From Holophagae bacterium (GTDB lineage: Bacteria; Acidobacteriota; Holophagae; Acanthopleuribacterales; Acanthopleuribacteraceae), in contig JAUIFE010000001.1 of assembly GCA_030429565.1 (NCBI GenBank), positions 1-64,000 of the forward strand: a stretch of 64,000 nt of DNA, given 5' to 3'. A model generated the notes under the pieces. The model was given only the letters and a program-made list of their open reading frames with translations, was not told where the DNA came from and made no database searches. Of the stretch, positions 45,608 to 55,068 are shown piece after piece (position 1 is the stretch's first letter; each line of letters begins with the position of its first letter). Both the position numbers and the translations under genes were made by a program.

Positions 45608-46330
45608 ATGATTAACATTGCTTTGGCGATCGCCGCATTAGCGGTGACCATGCTTCTTTTTACCTTATTGCAAGTCAGTTGGTTTATTTCGTTGCCGATC
45701 GGCATCGTCATCGGATTTTTGGTGTTGATGGTGCTCGCCCGCCGCGTGCAAGTCAAACTGGAAGCCATCATGCAAAGCATGCAAAAGGAAATTCAGAGCG
45801 GTAAAATTGACCGCGCCATCGAAATCCTTAAGCAAGCCTACGCCTTTAAGAACCAACAACTTTTTGTGGAAGGCCAGATCAATTCGCAAATCGGCATGCT
45901 GTACTACCTCAAAAAAGACCACGACAAAGCGCTCGAATACCTGCCTCAGGGTTTCAGTAAACATTTTATCGCTCAGTGCATGTACGCGGTGATTCTCTAC
46001 AAACGCAAGAATATCGAGGACATGCGCAAGGTCATGGATCTCACCGTGAAACGCAACAGCAAAGAATCACTGGTCTACGGCATGTACGCCTATCTGCTGT
46101 GCCAACTCAAAGAAACCGACGCCGCCATCGCCGTCTTGCAGCAAGGCCGCGACAAGCTGCCCAAGGACGACCGCATCGCCGCCAACTTAACCAACTTGCA
46201 AAACGGCAAAAAGATGAAGATGAAGGTGTACGGCGACATGTGGCTGCAATTTATGCTGGAACGCCCACCACGGATCCAACAAGAACCACCACAGCACTTA
46301 CGCCAGCGTCGCAAGGCGATGTTCCGCTAA
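45608..46330 (+). CDS. Membrane-anchored TPR-like protein
   Basis: 240 residues from ATG 45608; the frame upstream to 45509 lacks a signal. Two membrane segments cover residues 1-45 (NIALAIAALAVTMLLFTLL, then FISLPIGIVIGFLVLMVLA). A helical-repeat domain follows, with TPR-like pairs (KIDRAIEILKQAYAFKNQQLF, HDKALEYLPQGFSKHF, ETDAAIAVLQQGRDKLPKD). The C-terminal end is Gln/Pro/Arg-rich. An assembly or scaffold role at the membrane is plausible. No specific family is claimed. Confidence 0.78.
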   Translation: MINIALAIAALAVTMLLFTLLQVSWFISLPIGIVIGFLVLMVLARRVQVKLEAIMQSMQKEIQSGKIDRAIEILKQAYAFKNQQLFVEGQINSQIGMLYYLKKDHDKALEYLPQGFSKHFIAQCMYAVILYKRKNIEDMRKVMDLTVKRNSKESLVYGMYAYLLCQLKETDAAIAVLQQGRDKLPKDDRIAANLTNLQNGKKMKMKVYGDMWLQFMLERPPRIQQEPPQHLRQRRKAMFR

Positions 46331-46510
46331 TCAGAGACATTGGGTCGGCTTGGCGAAAAGCGACAACTGTGTTAACGTACGAACACTTTTTCCCCATACT
46401 GTTGCTCGCAAATCGCCGCCGCCCGGGTTCCGTCGTTGGGACACCCGATTCGGCCGTGCGAGGTTCTTTTCGTGGCGCGCTGCGCCCGACCCGTGCCGGG
46501 AGGTTCGCTT

Positions 46511-47266
46511 TTGATTGATCTCAGCAACCAAGTTGCGCTCATCACCGGCGGCACGCGCGGCATAGGTCGCGCCACTTGCGAATTATTGGCTCAAGCCGGC
46601 GCCGACATCGCCTTCAGTTACCATCGCGACCACAAAGCGGCCGAAGAAACCGCCGCCGCCGTCACCAGCCACGGTCGCCGAGTCTTTTATCAAGCCGCCG
46701 ACATGCGCCAACAAACGAACTGCGCGGCATTTTTTGAGGCGGCCGGCGCCGAACTGGGTGACATCGACATGGTCATCGGCAATGCCGGTATCTGGCGCCG
46801 CGCCCCCATCGACGAAATGACCGAAGCCCAGTGGCGCGAAGTACTCGAAGTAAACCTCAACAGCATGTTTTACCTGAGCCAACTCGCCACCCGCCATTTC
46901 AAAGCACGCAAGGCCGGCAAGATGGTTTTGGTCAGTTCCACCGCCGGCGTGCGCGGCGAATCCTACCACGCCCACTACGCCGCCAGTAAAGGGGCGATCA
47001 TCGCCCTGACCCGTTCACTGGCGGGCGAACTCAGTTACTTCAACATCAATGTCAACTGCGTCGCCCCTGGCTGGGTTGAAACGGACATGACCCGTGATGT
47101 CTTTTCCGATAAAACGCGCCGGCAGATCATCGAGCAATCGATCCCACTGCGCCGCATCGCGGTCCCCACCGATATCGCCGGCGTCATCCTCTTCTTAGTG
47201 TCACCGCTGTCACGGCACATTCAAGGTGAGATCATCCACGTTAACGGCGGTTCGCTGATTCGCTAG
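46511..47266 (+). CDS. Short-chain dehydrogenase/reductase (FabG-like)
   Basis: 251 residues from TTG 46511, chosen for GGGAGG upstream at the right distance. The cofactor motif is TGGTRGIGRA near residue 12. NAG (IGNAGIW) is near 88, the catalytic Ser in VLVSSTAGV near 140, and Tyr/Lys in YAASKGA near 155. WVETDM follows. The C-terminus ends IHVNGGSLIR, like 3-oxoacyl-ACP reductases. Specificity cannot be assigned, and no fatty-acid genes are adjacent. Confidence 0.9.
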   Translation: MIDLSNQVALITGGTRGIGRATCELLAQAGADIAFSYHRDHKAAEETAAAVTSHGRRVFYQAADMRQQTNCAAFFEAAGAELGDIDMVIGNAGIWRRAPIDEMTEAQWREVLEVNLNSMFYLSQLATRHFKARKAGKMVLVSSTAGVRGESYHAHYAASKGAIIALTRSLAGELSYFNINVNCVAPGWVETDMTRDVFSDKTRRQIIEQSIPLRRIAVPTDIAGVILFLVSPLSRHIQGEIIHVNGGSLIR

Positions 47267-47616
47267 CCACTGATTGCGCTCGCGAGACTTGGTTTTTGGC
47301 TCGTTTCTGCCTAAACTTAGGGCTTCGCTCCCCGGTCGACCTGTGTCAAATCGACAGGGTTGTGGCCGCGATCGGCAAACGACCGGCGACGCAACCCGCC
47401 AAGACACCACGGTGACAGTACAATATGAATGGCGAGGCTCGTGCGAACAGACAAGGACCGGGCCCACCAAGCACCTAAAAGCACAACACTTATTCTAAAT
47501 CGAGAGATCTGGAAACACGGCGACCAACCGTCCGCGTCGCCCCCATCTTCCAACAGGCAGCGATTTTGCATCATCGATCATGCGCCCGCCCCAATCCCGC
47601 CCAAGAAACGGAATTT
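47267..47616. other. Intergenic region, nothing recognised
   Basis: 350 bp between the SDR and the TonB-like gene, presumably with the promoter of the latter. No terminator with a clear T-run was seen. Confidence 0.45.
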
Positions 47617-48693
47617 ATGAGCCAAACGCCTTCCCCTTATCAGTTTCGCGAAGAAGACAACCCCCGCTTTAGCTTCAACAAAGCGCTACTGCCCTCCGCC
47701 TTGGTGTTACTGCTGCTTTTTATCGGATTCGAGCAGGTGCGCCCCTTTACGCTCAGCGAAGCCGAGCAAGCGCAACTCGAAGCCGAAGCCGAAGCCCTCT
47801 CCCGCGAAATGACCTTCCGTTTCATTGATGCCCCGGCGGAAACCATGCCCGAAAACCCGGATGCCAAATATTTTTCGGACGCAGATCGCACGCTAAAGTC
47901 TCAAGAGCAGCCGACGGAGGAACCTGAAAACGACGACCCCGCCTCCACCGGCAACACCTATGAGTTAGAACAAGCCGATCAACCCTCCCCCCAAAATCAA
48001 GCGGCCCAGCCCAGCGTCGCCTCACCCAACAGCGCGCCTGCCGCCGCGCAACCACCGTTACCGGAAGCTCAGGCCCAGCCGGAAGAAGCCACCGCCGAAG
48101 CAGAACCCGAAGACGCCCGAGAGGAAAACGAGGCACCCGACGAGCCGGTAGAAGTGGAAGGCGAACGCGACGCGTTTGAAAGCGGCCAAGTGCCGACCGC
48201 ACCAGGCGCACCAAAACCTTACCGGCCCTTGAGCCAAAAAGAACGCGCCGAGATTCGCGAACGAGCCAAACGGGAAATGTCGCTGCAGTCGCAGTTAAGC
48301 CGCCAACAAGCCGCCGCCCCATCCGGCGGCAACCGGTACCACAATCCCGGCGGCCGCACGACGCCAAACCTGGGCTTTAGCATTGATACAGCAGGCCATG
48401 ATTTGGGCCCTTATTTACGCATTCTGACCCAACTGGTTAAAAGCAACTGGCGCGTACCGACCATTGCCCAGTTTGAAGTGAGCGGTGTGACGGTTGTCGG
48501 GTTTAAACTGCACCAGGACGGCCGTATAACAGACGCGGTCGTTTTGGTTCAAAGTGAACACCAGCCCCTCGATGTATCGGCCTTAAACGCCATTACCAAC
48601 ACATACAAGGCCCCCCCCTTACCCGACCACATCGATGAACCATGGATCCCGATTAAATTTGCCTTTTATTTCAACATGCGGCCCGCCCGTTAG
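47617..48693 (+). CDS. TonB-like energy transducer
   Basis: 358 residues from ATG 47617; the frame upstream to 47566 is excluded. One membrane segment near residues 25-42 (LLPSALVLLLLFIGFEQV) follows a short cytosolic head. A long acidic Pro/Gln/Ala/Glu linker spans about 100-210. The C-terminal 90 residues (YLRILTQLVKSNWRVPTIAQFEVSG, GFKLHQDGRITDAVVLVQS, ALNAITNTYKAPPLPDH) match the TonB C-terminal fold. TonB proteins carry proton-motive energy to outer-membrane receptors. No exbB/exbD is nearby. Confidence 0.85.
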   Translation: MSQTPSPYQFREEDNPRFSFNKALLPSALVLLLLFIGFEQVRPFTLSEAEQAQLEAEAEALSREMTFRFIDAPAETMPENPDAKYFSDADRTLKSQEQPTEEPENDDPASTGNTYELEQADQPSPQNQAAQPSVASPNSAPAAAQPPLPEAQAQPEEATAEAEPEDAREENEAPDEPVEVEGERDAFESGQVPTAPGAPKPYRPLSQKERAEIRERAKREMSLQSQLSRQQAAAPSGGNRYHNPGGRTTPNLGFSIDTAGHDLGPYLRILTQLVKSNWRVPTIAQFEVSGVTVVGFKLHQDGRITDAVVLVQSEHQPLDVSALNAITNTYKAPPLPDHIDEPWIPIKFAFYFNMRPAR

Positions 48694-49405
48694 CGGCAAG
48701 CGCACCCAAGACACCCGCCAAAACAATAAGAATGGACACAAAACAGGGCGCCCAACGGGAAGACAAAACAAAAACCGATCCGTTATTTTTTTTCTACCAC
48801 AATTAATTTTCCCACCCTCACAGTCAAAATGACCCTTGAAAATATTCCAGACACCGCTAAGATATGAAAAGACCAGCGAGAAAAAGGGCTAAACAGCGAT
48901 TGGATTACGGATATCGGTCGGTCAAATGGCTAACTGGTTAGCAGAATAAGACTAGTCGCATTAAGGTGACCCAGGTCACAAAAAACCCCACAACCCCTGC
49001 GTTATGGTTGCTGGTCCTTTCTAAAACCAAGCGTTATCCCCAACCTAACTGGGGTTCAGCCGCGGCGTCTTCAGTGCGACCGACGGGGCATTCTAGGGCT
49101 GATTGCCGAAACAGCCCGCACCGACAAGCCATAGTTATCGTCATTTTTTTAACCAGTCGGGCTTATCTCGCCAGCGAATCAATCGCGAACGCCATACGAA
49201 AATCGGCAACTTATAGTCTTTTATTCACAAAAAGCGCCACGTACCCTTAAGTGCCCACCGAGCTCAGAGCACATTAGGTTAACTTTTTTTCAAATTTTCA
49301 TCCCTTTTTCGCGACATATAGCGTAAAATCTCATCGAATCGTTATTTCTTTATCGCTTCTTTCCTTTCAGAATTAATGAAGCGTGTGAACCATCAGGAGG
49401 ACACC
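48694..49405. other. AT-rich non-coding region with a GTGACC-CA-GGTCAC palindrome
   Basis: About 710 bp without a supportable gene. A 14-bp palindrome lies at 48966-48979. The sequence around it is markedly AT-richer than the flanks. The promoter of the 90-residue protein gene is expected here. Confidence 0.5.
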
Positions 49406-49678
49406 ATGCCTAAAGAGAGAAAAGCTGATACCAGCTTGAGTCGTCTGAATATCATCCTACGCGAGCCAGAGCAGATCCTTTTAATCAAAGCGTGCATCGA
49501 ACGCTTATCGCTGGCCCGGGGTGGCGTGAAGATTTCAGCCATTCAAGCACTGCTCGATCTCGCCAAACTCTACCTTGAGAATGCCGATCAAATCGATCCT
49601 GTCTCGGATGTCATGAAGGATCTCATGGTCAAAAAAGAGAAATTGGCACCTAAAAAACAGACGATCTCTGCTTCCTAG
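49406..49678 (+). CDS. Small charged protein of unknown function
   Basis: 90 residues from ATG 49406, with AGGAGG upstream; earlier starts in frame are not favoured. The middle reads SRLNIILREPEQILLIKACIERLSL, then KISAIQALLDLAKLYLENA. This pattern is loosely like a ribbon-helix-helix or small helical DNA-binding protein. The tail is Lys-rich. It stands alone after a long AT-rich region and converges with the type III PKS gene. The function is unknown. Confidence 0.7.
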   Translation: MPKERKADTSLSRLNIILREPEQILLIKACIERLSLARGGVKISAIQALLDLAKLYLENADQIDPVSDVMKDLMVKKEKLAPKKQTISAS

Positions 49679-49747
49679 GCCTTCTTTTCCTTAGCCCGTT
49701 CCTGCCCTACCCAAGGCGCGGGCTGTGCCACCTCTGCCAAAAAACCT

Positions 49748-50788
49748 TTATTCGAAGGTCAAGGCGACCATTTCAGCGTTAAAACCTGGTCCGAAAGCCG
49801 CCATAAACCCATCGCCGCACACACCTTTTTTCAGCTTTTCGGCCAGCACCCAATAAACACTCGCTGACGACAGATTACCAAACTGGGCTAAAACATGTCG
49901 CGACGCCGCAACATCGTCTTCCACCAAGCCCAATTCATCACGCAAAGTATCGAGAATTTTGCGGCCGCCGGGATGCAACACGTATTGCATCGGTCGGTCC
50001 GGGTAACACCGCTTTTGCCGCGCCAGAAAATCCCGCGCCGGCGTCATGAAATCCCGCTTCACGATTTCCGGGATGCGTTTGTCGAGGATGATCTTGAAAC
50101 CTTCGACGCCTAAATCAAAACCCATCACTTGCGGCGTGTCGTAGAAAAAATGGTTCTCCGTGGCCGCCACGCGACACAACCCTTCACGGCCATGCACCAA
50201 TAAACCCGCCGCACCGTCACCAAACAACGCGGCCGAAACCAGGTTGGCCATACGAAAGTCTTTGGTGCGATAGGTCAAAGACGGCAACTCGATCGCAATC
50301 ACAGCCACACGATGATCGGGATAAGCCTGTAAATATTCATGCACACGCGCCAACGCCATCGCGCCCGCGGCACACCCCAGCTCGGTTATCGGCAAACGTT
50401 TCACATTTTGGCGCATGCGAAAGTGATTCACCAAATAGGCGTCAACCGAGGGAATCATGAAGCCGGTACAACTGGTGGTAACCACCATATCGATTTGCTC
50501 CGGGCGCAACCCACTTTGATCCAATAACCCCGTCATCACCTGGGTCGCCAGATCAACCGCCGCTTCGTGATAGACCTGATTGCGCCAAGTCAAATCGGGA
50601 TGATCGAGAATTTCATCCGGCGTTTTCACCAAATAACGACGTTCCACACCGGCATTGGCAATCAAGCGCAATGCTTGATCCACAAACGGCACTTTGCCTT
50701 TGAGTAAACGCCGCCCCATTGCCAGCACTTGCTCTTGATCAAGACACACTTCGGGCAATGCGGTTGCCACATGTTGAATATAGGTCAT
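49748..50788 (-). CDS. Type III polyketide synthase (chalcone-synthase-like)
   Basis: 346 residues from ATG 50788, with AAAGGACG upstream. The catalytic Cys is in ITELGCAAGAMAL, the His in VLHPGGRKIL and the Asn in FGNLSSASVYW. SLTYR and FGDGAAGLLV are also typical. These homodimers condense malonyl-CoA onto an acyl starter and often make alkylresorcinols or pyrones in bacteria. The gene is last in a three-gene minus-strand group with two ketoacyl-synthase genes. No methyltransferase or oxygenase is adjacent. Confidence 0.92.
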   Translation of the reverse strand: MTYIQHVATALPEVCLDQEQVLAMGRRLLKGKVPFVDQALRLIANAGVERRYLVKTPDEILDHPDLTWRNQVYHEAAVDLATQVMTGLLDQSGLRPEQIDMVVTTSCTGFMIPSVDAYLVNHFRMRQNVKRLPITELGCAAGAMALARVHEYLQAYPDHRVAVIAIELPSLTYRTKDFRMANLVSAALFGDGAAGLLVHGREGLCRVAATENHFFYDTPQVMGFDLGVEGFKIILDKRIPEIVKRDFMTPARDFLARQKRCYPDRPMQYVLHPGGRKILDTLRDELGLVEDDVAASRHVLAQFGNLSSASVYWVLAEKLKKGVCGDGFMAAFGPGFNAEMVALTFE

Positions 50789-50828
50789 GAATTCGTCCTT
50801 TAATAAAGTACCGGCGATAGGCGTAATC

Positions 50829-51467
50829 CTAGCAATTGGCCCGCGCAGGTGGGAGAAATGTTTGCCATAAGGCGGCCGCATGGCTGAAGACGTATTCGCC
50901 GGCCGCCGCCGGCAACATCGGCGCTTCACCGGCTTCAAACATCAAGGCGACCGCACCCTCTTTTTCCGGGACAGCCAAGGTCTGGGCACAGTAGCGTCGC
51001 TTGGTTTCCTCTTCATCGCCGTGACGCACGTGAACCGCCACCAACAAGACACGACCACGCTGTTCCGCCAAATCGCGCAAGTTCAGCGCCACGACCGGCC
51101 ACAAATCGACGCTGTCGTGAAAATGACGACAAGGACCGAGCAGCCTGAGCTCACGCGCCAAACAAGCAGGGACCTGATTGTCGAGCGCCTTGAGCAAAGT
51201 AAACGGGTGAATCCGCCGCGCTCGTGTCTGGGCAAAACCCGGCCCGACCAATGGGCCGCCCGCCGCCGCCTGCCAAGCTTTGTCAAAGGCCGCCACCATC
51301 GGCCCCAGCGCGGTTGTGACCGCGACGACCGCCAAGTCCGGCGTTAACCCCGTCAAGCCCTCGACCGCCGCCATCGCGGCCACGGCACCGGGACTGTAGA
51401 GCCGGTGTTTTTTAAGCGGCCGCTCCGGTGTCGACCAACAAGCCGCGCCCGCAACCAGCTTCACCAT
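50829..51467 (-). CDS. Beta-ketoacyl-synthase-like protein (half-size, KS N-terminal-like)
   Basis: 212 residues, starting 7 nt inside the previous gene. Motifs LTPDLAVVAVTTALGPMVAAFD and RRIHPFTLLKALDNQVPACLARELRLLGPCRHF match the ketoacyl-synthase N-terminal-like family (PF13723). That family often accompanies aryl-polyene or aromatic PKS synthases. The catalytic Cys-His-His set is incomplete, so it is likely a partner (chain-length-factor type) rather than an enzyme. The overlap with the KAS gene indicates coupled translation. Confidence 0.72.
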   Translation of the reverse strand: MVKLVAGAACWSTPERPLKKHRLYSPGAVAAMAAVEGLTGLTPDLAVVAVTTALGPMVAAFDKAWQAAAGGPLVGPGFAQTRARRIHPFTLLKALDNQVPACLARELRLLGPCRHFHDSVDLWPVVALNLRDLAEQRGRVLLVAVHVRHGDEEETKRRYCAQTLAVPEKEGAVALMFEAGEAPMLPAAAGEYVFSHAAALWQTFLPPARANC

Positions 51468-52621
51468 ACCGACCCCCGTTCGAGCAACACCGAAACGTTG
51501 TGCCCGCCAAAAGCAAAGGCATTAGAAAGCCCAAAATCACCGTCGATCGGCTGCGCCTGGTTGGCCACAATGTTGAGGTCACAGGCTGGATCGGTCTGTT
51601 GATGATTAATCGTGGGTGGCGCTGTTTGCCGCGCTAAGGCGGCCAGCGTCACCCAGGCTTCGATGAGCGCGGCCGCGCCCAAAGTATGGCCGATCATCGA
51701 TTTAATGGAGCTGAGCGGGATGCGAGGTGCCGCCGCGCCGAACAGTAGGTGATGCAAGCGAACTTCCATCAAGTCGTTTGCTTGGGTGGCCGTGCCGTGG
51801 GCAGAAACGTAAGCAACGTGCTGCCGCTGCTGAAGGGCCGCACGACAGGCGCCGGCAACCTCGGTCAAGTCCTGGGGCAAGTCCACAAAGCCGGCATCGC
51901 TCATCGACTGCCCCCACCCACGCAGGTAACCATAACAAGGGCCGGGCGCACTTCGACTCAACCACAGCGCCGCCGCCCCTTCACCCATCACAAAGCCACG
52001 TCGCGCAGCGTCAAACGGACAACTGGCCGCCAAATCGCGTCGTTCGGTAAGCGCTTTAAGATGGTCAAACAAGGCAATCCCCACCGGATTCAACATTGCC
52101 GAAGCAGCAACCACCAAAACGTCGTCAACCAAGCCGTGGGCGAGCCACAGGCCGGCTTGGATCAGCGCATCGTTTCCCGTGGCACAGGCTGAATCGACAC
52201 GCGCGGCCGGGCCGTCAAGCCCAATAAAGGCCTGAAGTACCGCAAGCGGTGCGTCGCCAATGAAGTATTGGAGCGGCGCCATCGCGTCAACTTGACGGCG
52301 GTGAACCAACATGTGTTCCACATAGGCCGTTTCACTGTTCAGGCTGGGCAAACCCAAAATCAAACCACAACGGCGTCCCGGCCGCGTCGGCAACGCGGCC
52401 AAGGCTGTCGCAGCGAGCTGTAGCGCACGCGGTACCACCACGGCCTTCGGCAGGTTCAGTGTGACAAGAGGGCCTTGAACGGGCGCGCCCAAAGGCACGC
52501 GAAACTCACCCTCCAAAGGCTGCACTGCCGAACGACCGGCAAACAAGTCATCGAGCCCTAAGCCGCCGGGCAAAACCACCGCACCGGCCATAACTTTTAA
52601 ATCCATCCCCGCTAAGGTCAT
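51461..52621 (-). CDS. Beta-ketoacyl-ACP synthase (KAS II/FabF-type)
   Basis: 386 residues. The active-site Cys is in RVDSACATGNDAL. The first His is in VSAHGTATQANDLME and the second in SSIKSMIGHTLGAAALIE. The closing motif is NAFAFGGHNVSVLLE. The triad is complete, so it should condense acyl chains with malonyl-ACP. The first 60 residues diverge from FabF. It is first in the group, with AGGACG upstream of ATG 52621 and a divergent YceI-like gene beyond. No acyl carrier protein was found nearby. Confidence 0.88.
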   Translation of the reverse strand: MTLAGMDLKVMAGAVVLPGGLGLDDLFAGRSAVQPLEGEFRVPLGAPVQGPLVTLNLPKAVVVPRALQLAATALAALPTRPGRRCGLILGLPSLNSETAYVEHMLVHRRQVDAMAPLQYFIGDAPLAVLQAFIGLDGPAARVDSACATGNDALIQAGLWLAHGLVDDVLVVAASAMLNPVGIALFDHLKALTERRDLAASCPFDAARRGFVMGEGAAALWLSRSAPGPCYGYLRGWGQSMSDAGFVDLPQDLTEVAGACRAALQQRQHVAYVSAHGTATQANDLMEVRLHHLLFGAAAPRIPLSSIKSMIGHTLGAAALIEAWVTLAALARQTAPPTINHQQTDPACDLNIVANQAQPIDGDFGLSNAFAFGGHNVSVLLERGSVW

Positions 52622-52872
52622 GGTAACGTCCTATATGATTTCACGAGGGTTATTCTGACAAAAGCGATAACCCAAAGCAATCAGCTTATTTAGCGCACAC
52701 CGTTATCTTTTTCCAACGCCCGAGAAATTTCAAAAAACAACAAAATGTGCGCTAGCTCAACCTCGCCCTCACGCAACTCGCGTATGCTGTGCCTCTCCAC
52801 CCACACAATCCGGTCCTAAACCCCATGGTTCATTCAGCCCACCCACTTAACGGTCGTCTTCACGGAGCCCCC

Positions 52873-53559
52873 ATGTCAGCTCGCCGCTGTTCTTTATTGG
52901 TTATCGCCTGTTCGTTCGTTTCGCTTTTCGCCGGAGATTTTCAGCTCGATCCAAAACCTTCCATCTTTGCAGTTGTGACCCAAAAAGCCGGCTTCGCAGC
53001 AGGGTTAGCGCACAATCATTTCATTGCCGCCGACCCCGTCAATCTCACAATAAGTTGTGAAGCGGACCCACTGAGTTCATTAAAACTAGCGTTTAGTACG
53101 AAGGTTGAGGACCTTCAGGTCGACGACACCACCCGCACCCAAACCTGGACACCACGCGTCCAAGCATTGGCCTTTCTCGAGGGTGAATTTGGTGAAGTCC
53201 CTGAAAAAGACCGCAACAAAATCCGCAAGTCGATGCTCGGCAAGAAGCAGCTTAAAAGCGACCAGCACCCAGAGATCACCGCCAAGCTGGTTGGGATCAA
53301 AGAAAAAGCGAGCAGCCAGGGCTCAGTCGCTTTCAGCCATGAGCTGGAAATGGAAATCACCATCACCGGCAAAACCCAGCGGAAAGCGGTTGCCGCCAAT
53401 GTCGCGCTGAATAACGACCGCCTGCAAATTGAAGCGTTTTGCGCGCTGACCTTCAGCGAATTCGGCATCAAGCCGTACAGCGCCGCCTTCGGGGCGGTGG
53501 CCAATGCCGACACTTTTTATCTACTGGTTCATTTGGAAGCAACGAGCTCACCCAATTAA
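52873..53559 (+). CDS. YceI-like exported protein
   Basis: 228 residues from ATG 52873, with GGAG upstream. A signal peptide (SARRCSLLVIACSFVSLFAG) is followed by a divergent YceI-type barrel: FAVVTQKAGFAAGLAHNHFIAA, VEDLQVDD, FLEGEFGEV, ITAKLVGI and MEITITGKTQ. The catalytic or ligand role is not known. It is divergent from the PKS-type cluster, so shared regulation is possible but unproven. Confidence 0.78.
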   Translation: MSARRCSLLVIACSFVSLFAGDFQLDPKPSIFAVVTQKAGFAAGLAHNHFIAADPVNLTISCEADPLSSLKLAFSTKVEDLQVDDTTRTQTWTPRVQALAFLEGEFGEVPEKDRNKIRKSMLGKKQLKSDQHPEITAKLVGIKEKASSQGSVAFSHELEMEITITGKTQRKAVAANVALNNDRLQIEAFCALTFSEFGIKPYSAAFGAVANADTFYLLVHLEATSSPN

Positions 53560-53584
53560 AAAAGGCCACCCCAAGAGGTGGCCT
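53558..53584 (-). terminator. Intrinsic terminator of the ankyrin-repeat gene
   Basis: AGGCCACC (53563-53570) pairs with GGTGGCCT (53577-53584). Read on the minus strand a run of Ts follows at 53563-53558. The hairpin also ends just past the convergent YceI-like gene and may serve both. Confidence 0.85.
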
Positions 53585-53610
53585 CAAATAACCTGTTGAT
53601 TGACAATCAA

Positions 53611-54057
53611 TTAGCTGCCCTTGCGCGCCTGGTGCGCTTCGAGAAGTTTAAGAATCGTTTCTCGATTCATGATGCGGGCAATTTCAACAGCGTCAAGATT
53701 GTTGTCATTCTTAGTGTCAAGCCGTGCATCGGCGGCAAGCAGCACACGTACAGCTTGGAGGTTGTCTTCAAGAACGGCGATCATAAGCGCGGTATTGCCG
53801 CGACGGTCTGTCATATTAATGTCGGCGTTACTGCGAAGTAGCGCGGTCATAACTTGAGTTTTGCCGTATTTGGTCGCGATCATAAGTGGTGAAAAACCAC
53901 CGATCATGGTGGCGTTAACATCAACACCTTCAGCAAGAAGACCGGACACTTTGTCCAAGTCGCCTTCCATACTGGCAAGACATAAACGGTTATCCTGTGC
54001 ATACAGGGTCAGGCAGAAGGCCGTGACCACAACTCCCACTAACAATTTTTTAATCAT
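53611..54057 (-). CDS. Secreted ankyrin-repeat protein
   Basis: 148 residues from ATG 54057, with GGGAG upstream. A signal peptide (IKKLLVGVVVTAFCLTLYA) comes first. Three ankyrin repeats follow: LCLASMEGDLDKVSGLLAEGVDVNA, SPLMIATKYGKTQVMTALLRSNADINM and TALMIAVLEDNLQAVRVLLAADARLDT. A capping helix ends the protein. Such small periplasmic ankyrins bind partner proteins. The partner is unknown. Confidence 0.9.
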   Translation of the reverse strand: MIKKLLVGVVVTAFCLTLYAQDNRLCLASMEGDLDKVSGLLAEGVDVNATMIGGFSPLMIATKYGKTQVMTALLRSNADINMTDRRGNTALMIAVLEDNLQAVRVLLAADARLDTKNDNNLDAVEIARIMNRETILKLLEAHQARKGS

Positions 54058-54564
54058 AATCTCCCCCACACTCCCGGTGATGCTGCATTAAGTTTGGTGT
54101 AGAACCCCTAAGGGCAGGTCTTTGCTGAAATGGAACGGATGGTGAAGTTGACAATACAATTCGGGGTAATCGTCCGAAGCTCGAAGAACGATGATTCGCG
54201 TAGCACGTGAGCCGGATTCAAGACGTTTACCGTTTCTTTGCCGGAGTTTAACGTGCAGCAACTTGAGTGTCGGCGTCGGTAACAAAAAGGGCCCGTTGAC
54301 CATTCGCCAACAATTCTCAAGCATTTTTTAACAAAGTATAAGGCGGATCGCCGGGTTGAGCAACCTTTCAGCATCAAAAAAAATCACATAAAGAGACATA
54401 AAAGCGCGAGCCGGCCACCCCCGGCCCTTTTCGCAGTGCCCGCCAACGGCTTGACGACCAAGGTTTTAGCGGTTAGCAACGACCATTTGTTACAATTCTT
54501 TTATAAAAAAATACAGCCTGACGAAAAAAGCAACTCTCACCGAAGCAAGACATTCAAAGAAAAG
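54058..54564. other. Intergenic region, nothing recognised
   Basis: Some 500 bp between the ankyrin gene and the lipoprotein gene on the same strand. Frames on either strand are short and unconvincing. The ankyrin promoter is expected near 54070-54150. Confidence 0.45.
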
Positions 54565-55068
54565 TCACTCACTTGCCGACCATAACAACACATTGTGCTT
54601 GGACTTCTCCCATCGACGCGAACCATTCTTCCGATCCACCACCATGTGTAATCGCCAACTGGAACCGGACACCTGGCAAAAATGCCGGAATCCGCCGTGA
54701 ACCGGGAAGGTGTACTGCAGCGCGATGAAGGTTCCCGGCTTCACATCGATCGGCGGCAACGACTGATCAGCCCGCCACGGCAACCCCCACAGGTAGTAAG
54801 AGTTGCCACTTTCATCGTGGTGAAGCTGTAAATGTTGGTGAGAAAAAACAAGCGTGGTCGTGCCGCGATTGCGGAACAACCATTCGGCAGAGCGACGTTG
54901 ACAATCCAAGCGCAACACCACGTCAAAGCCCGGGCCCTTAAACACATAATCGCCGGCTTCCATAACAAACTGTTCGCCCTTGTGACGCTGAAGCGGCTGA
55001 TAACGACAGCCCCCCATGGCCAAAGCGCCGATCACGAGCAGCCAGGTCAGCCACGCCGCGTGTCGCAT
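54565..55068 (-). CDS. Putative lipoprotein
   Basis: 167 residues from ATG 55068, with AAAGGAAA upstream. The leader RHAAWLTWLLVIGALAMGGC ends in a lipobox (LAMGGC), with Cys near residue 21. The mature part is a beta-rich domain (YVFKGPGFDVVLRLDCQRR, TTTLVFSHQHLQL, PGTFIALQYTFPVHGG). No family is recognised. Processing would need LspA, coded at 58285. Confidence 0.75.
   Translation of the reverse strand: MRHAAWLTWLLVIGALAMGGCRYQPLQRHKGEQFVMEAGDYVFKGPGFDVVLRLDCQRRSAEWLFRNRGTTTLVFSHQHLQLHHDESGNSYYLWGLPWRADQSLPPIDVKPGTFIALQYTFPVHGGFRHFCQVSGSSWRLHMVVDRKNGSRRWEKSKHNVLLWSASE

Noticed and set aside
48890..48985. Possible tRNA or small RNA suggested by short pairings
   Set aside because: No acceptor stem, T-loop GTTCRA motif or anticodon arm could be built. 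No tRNA was found anywhere in the window.
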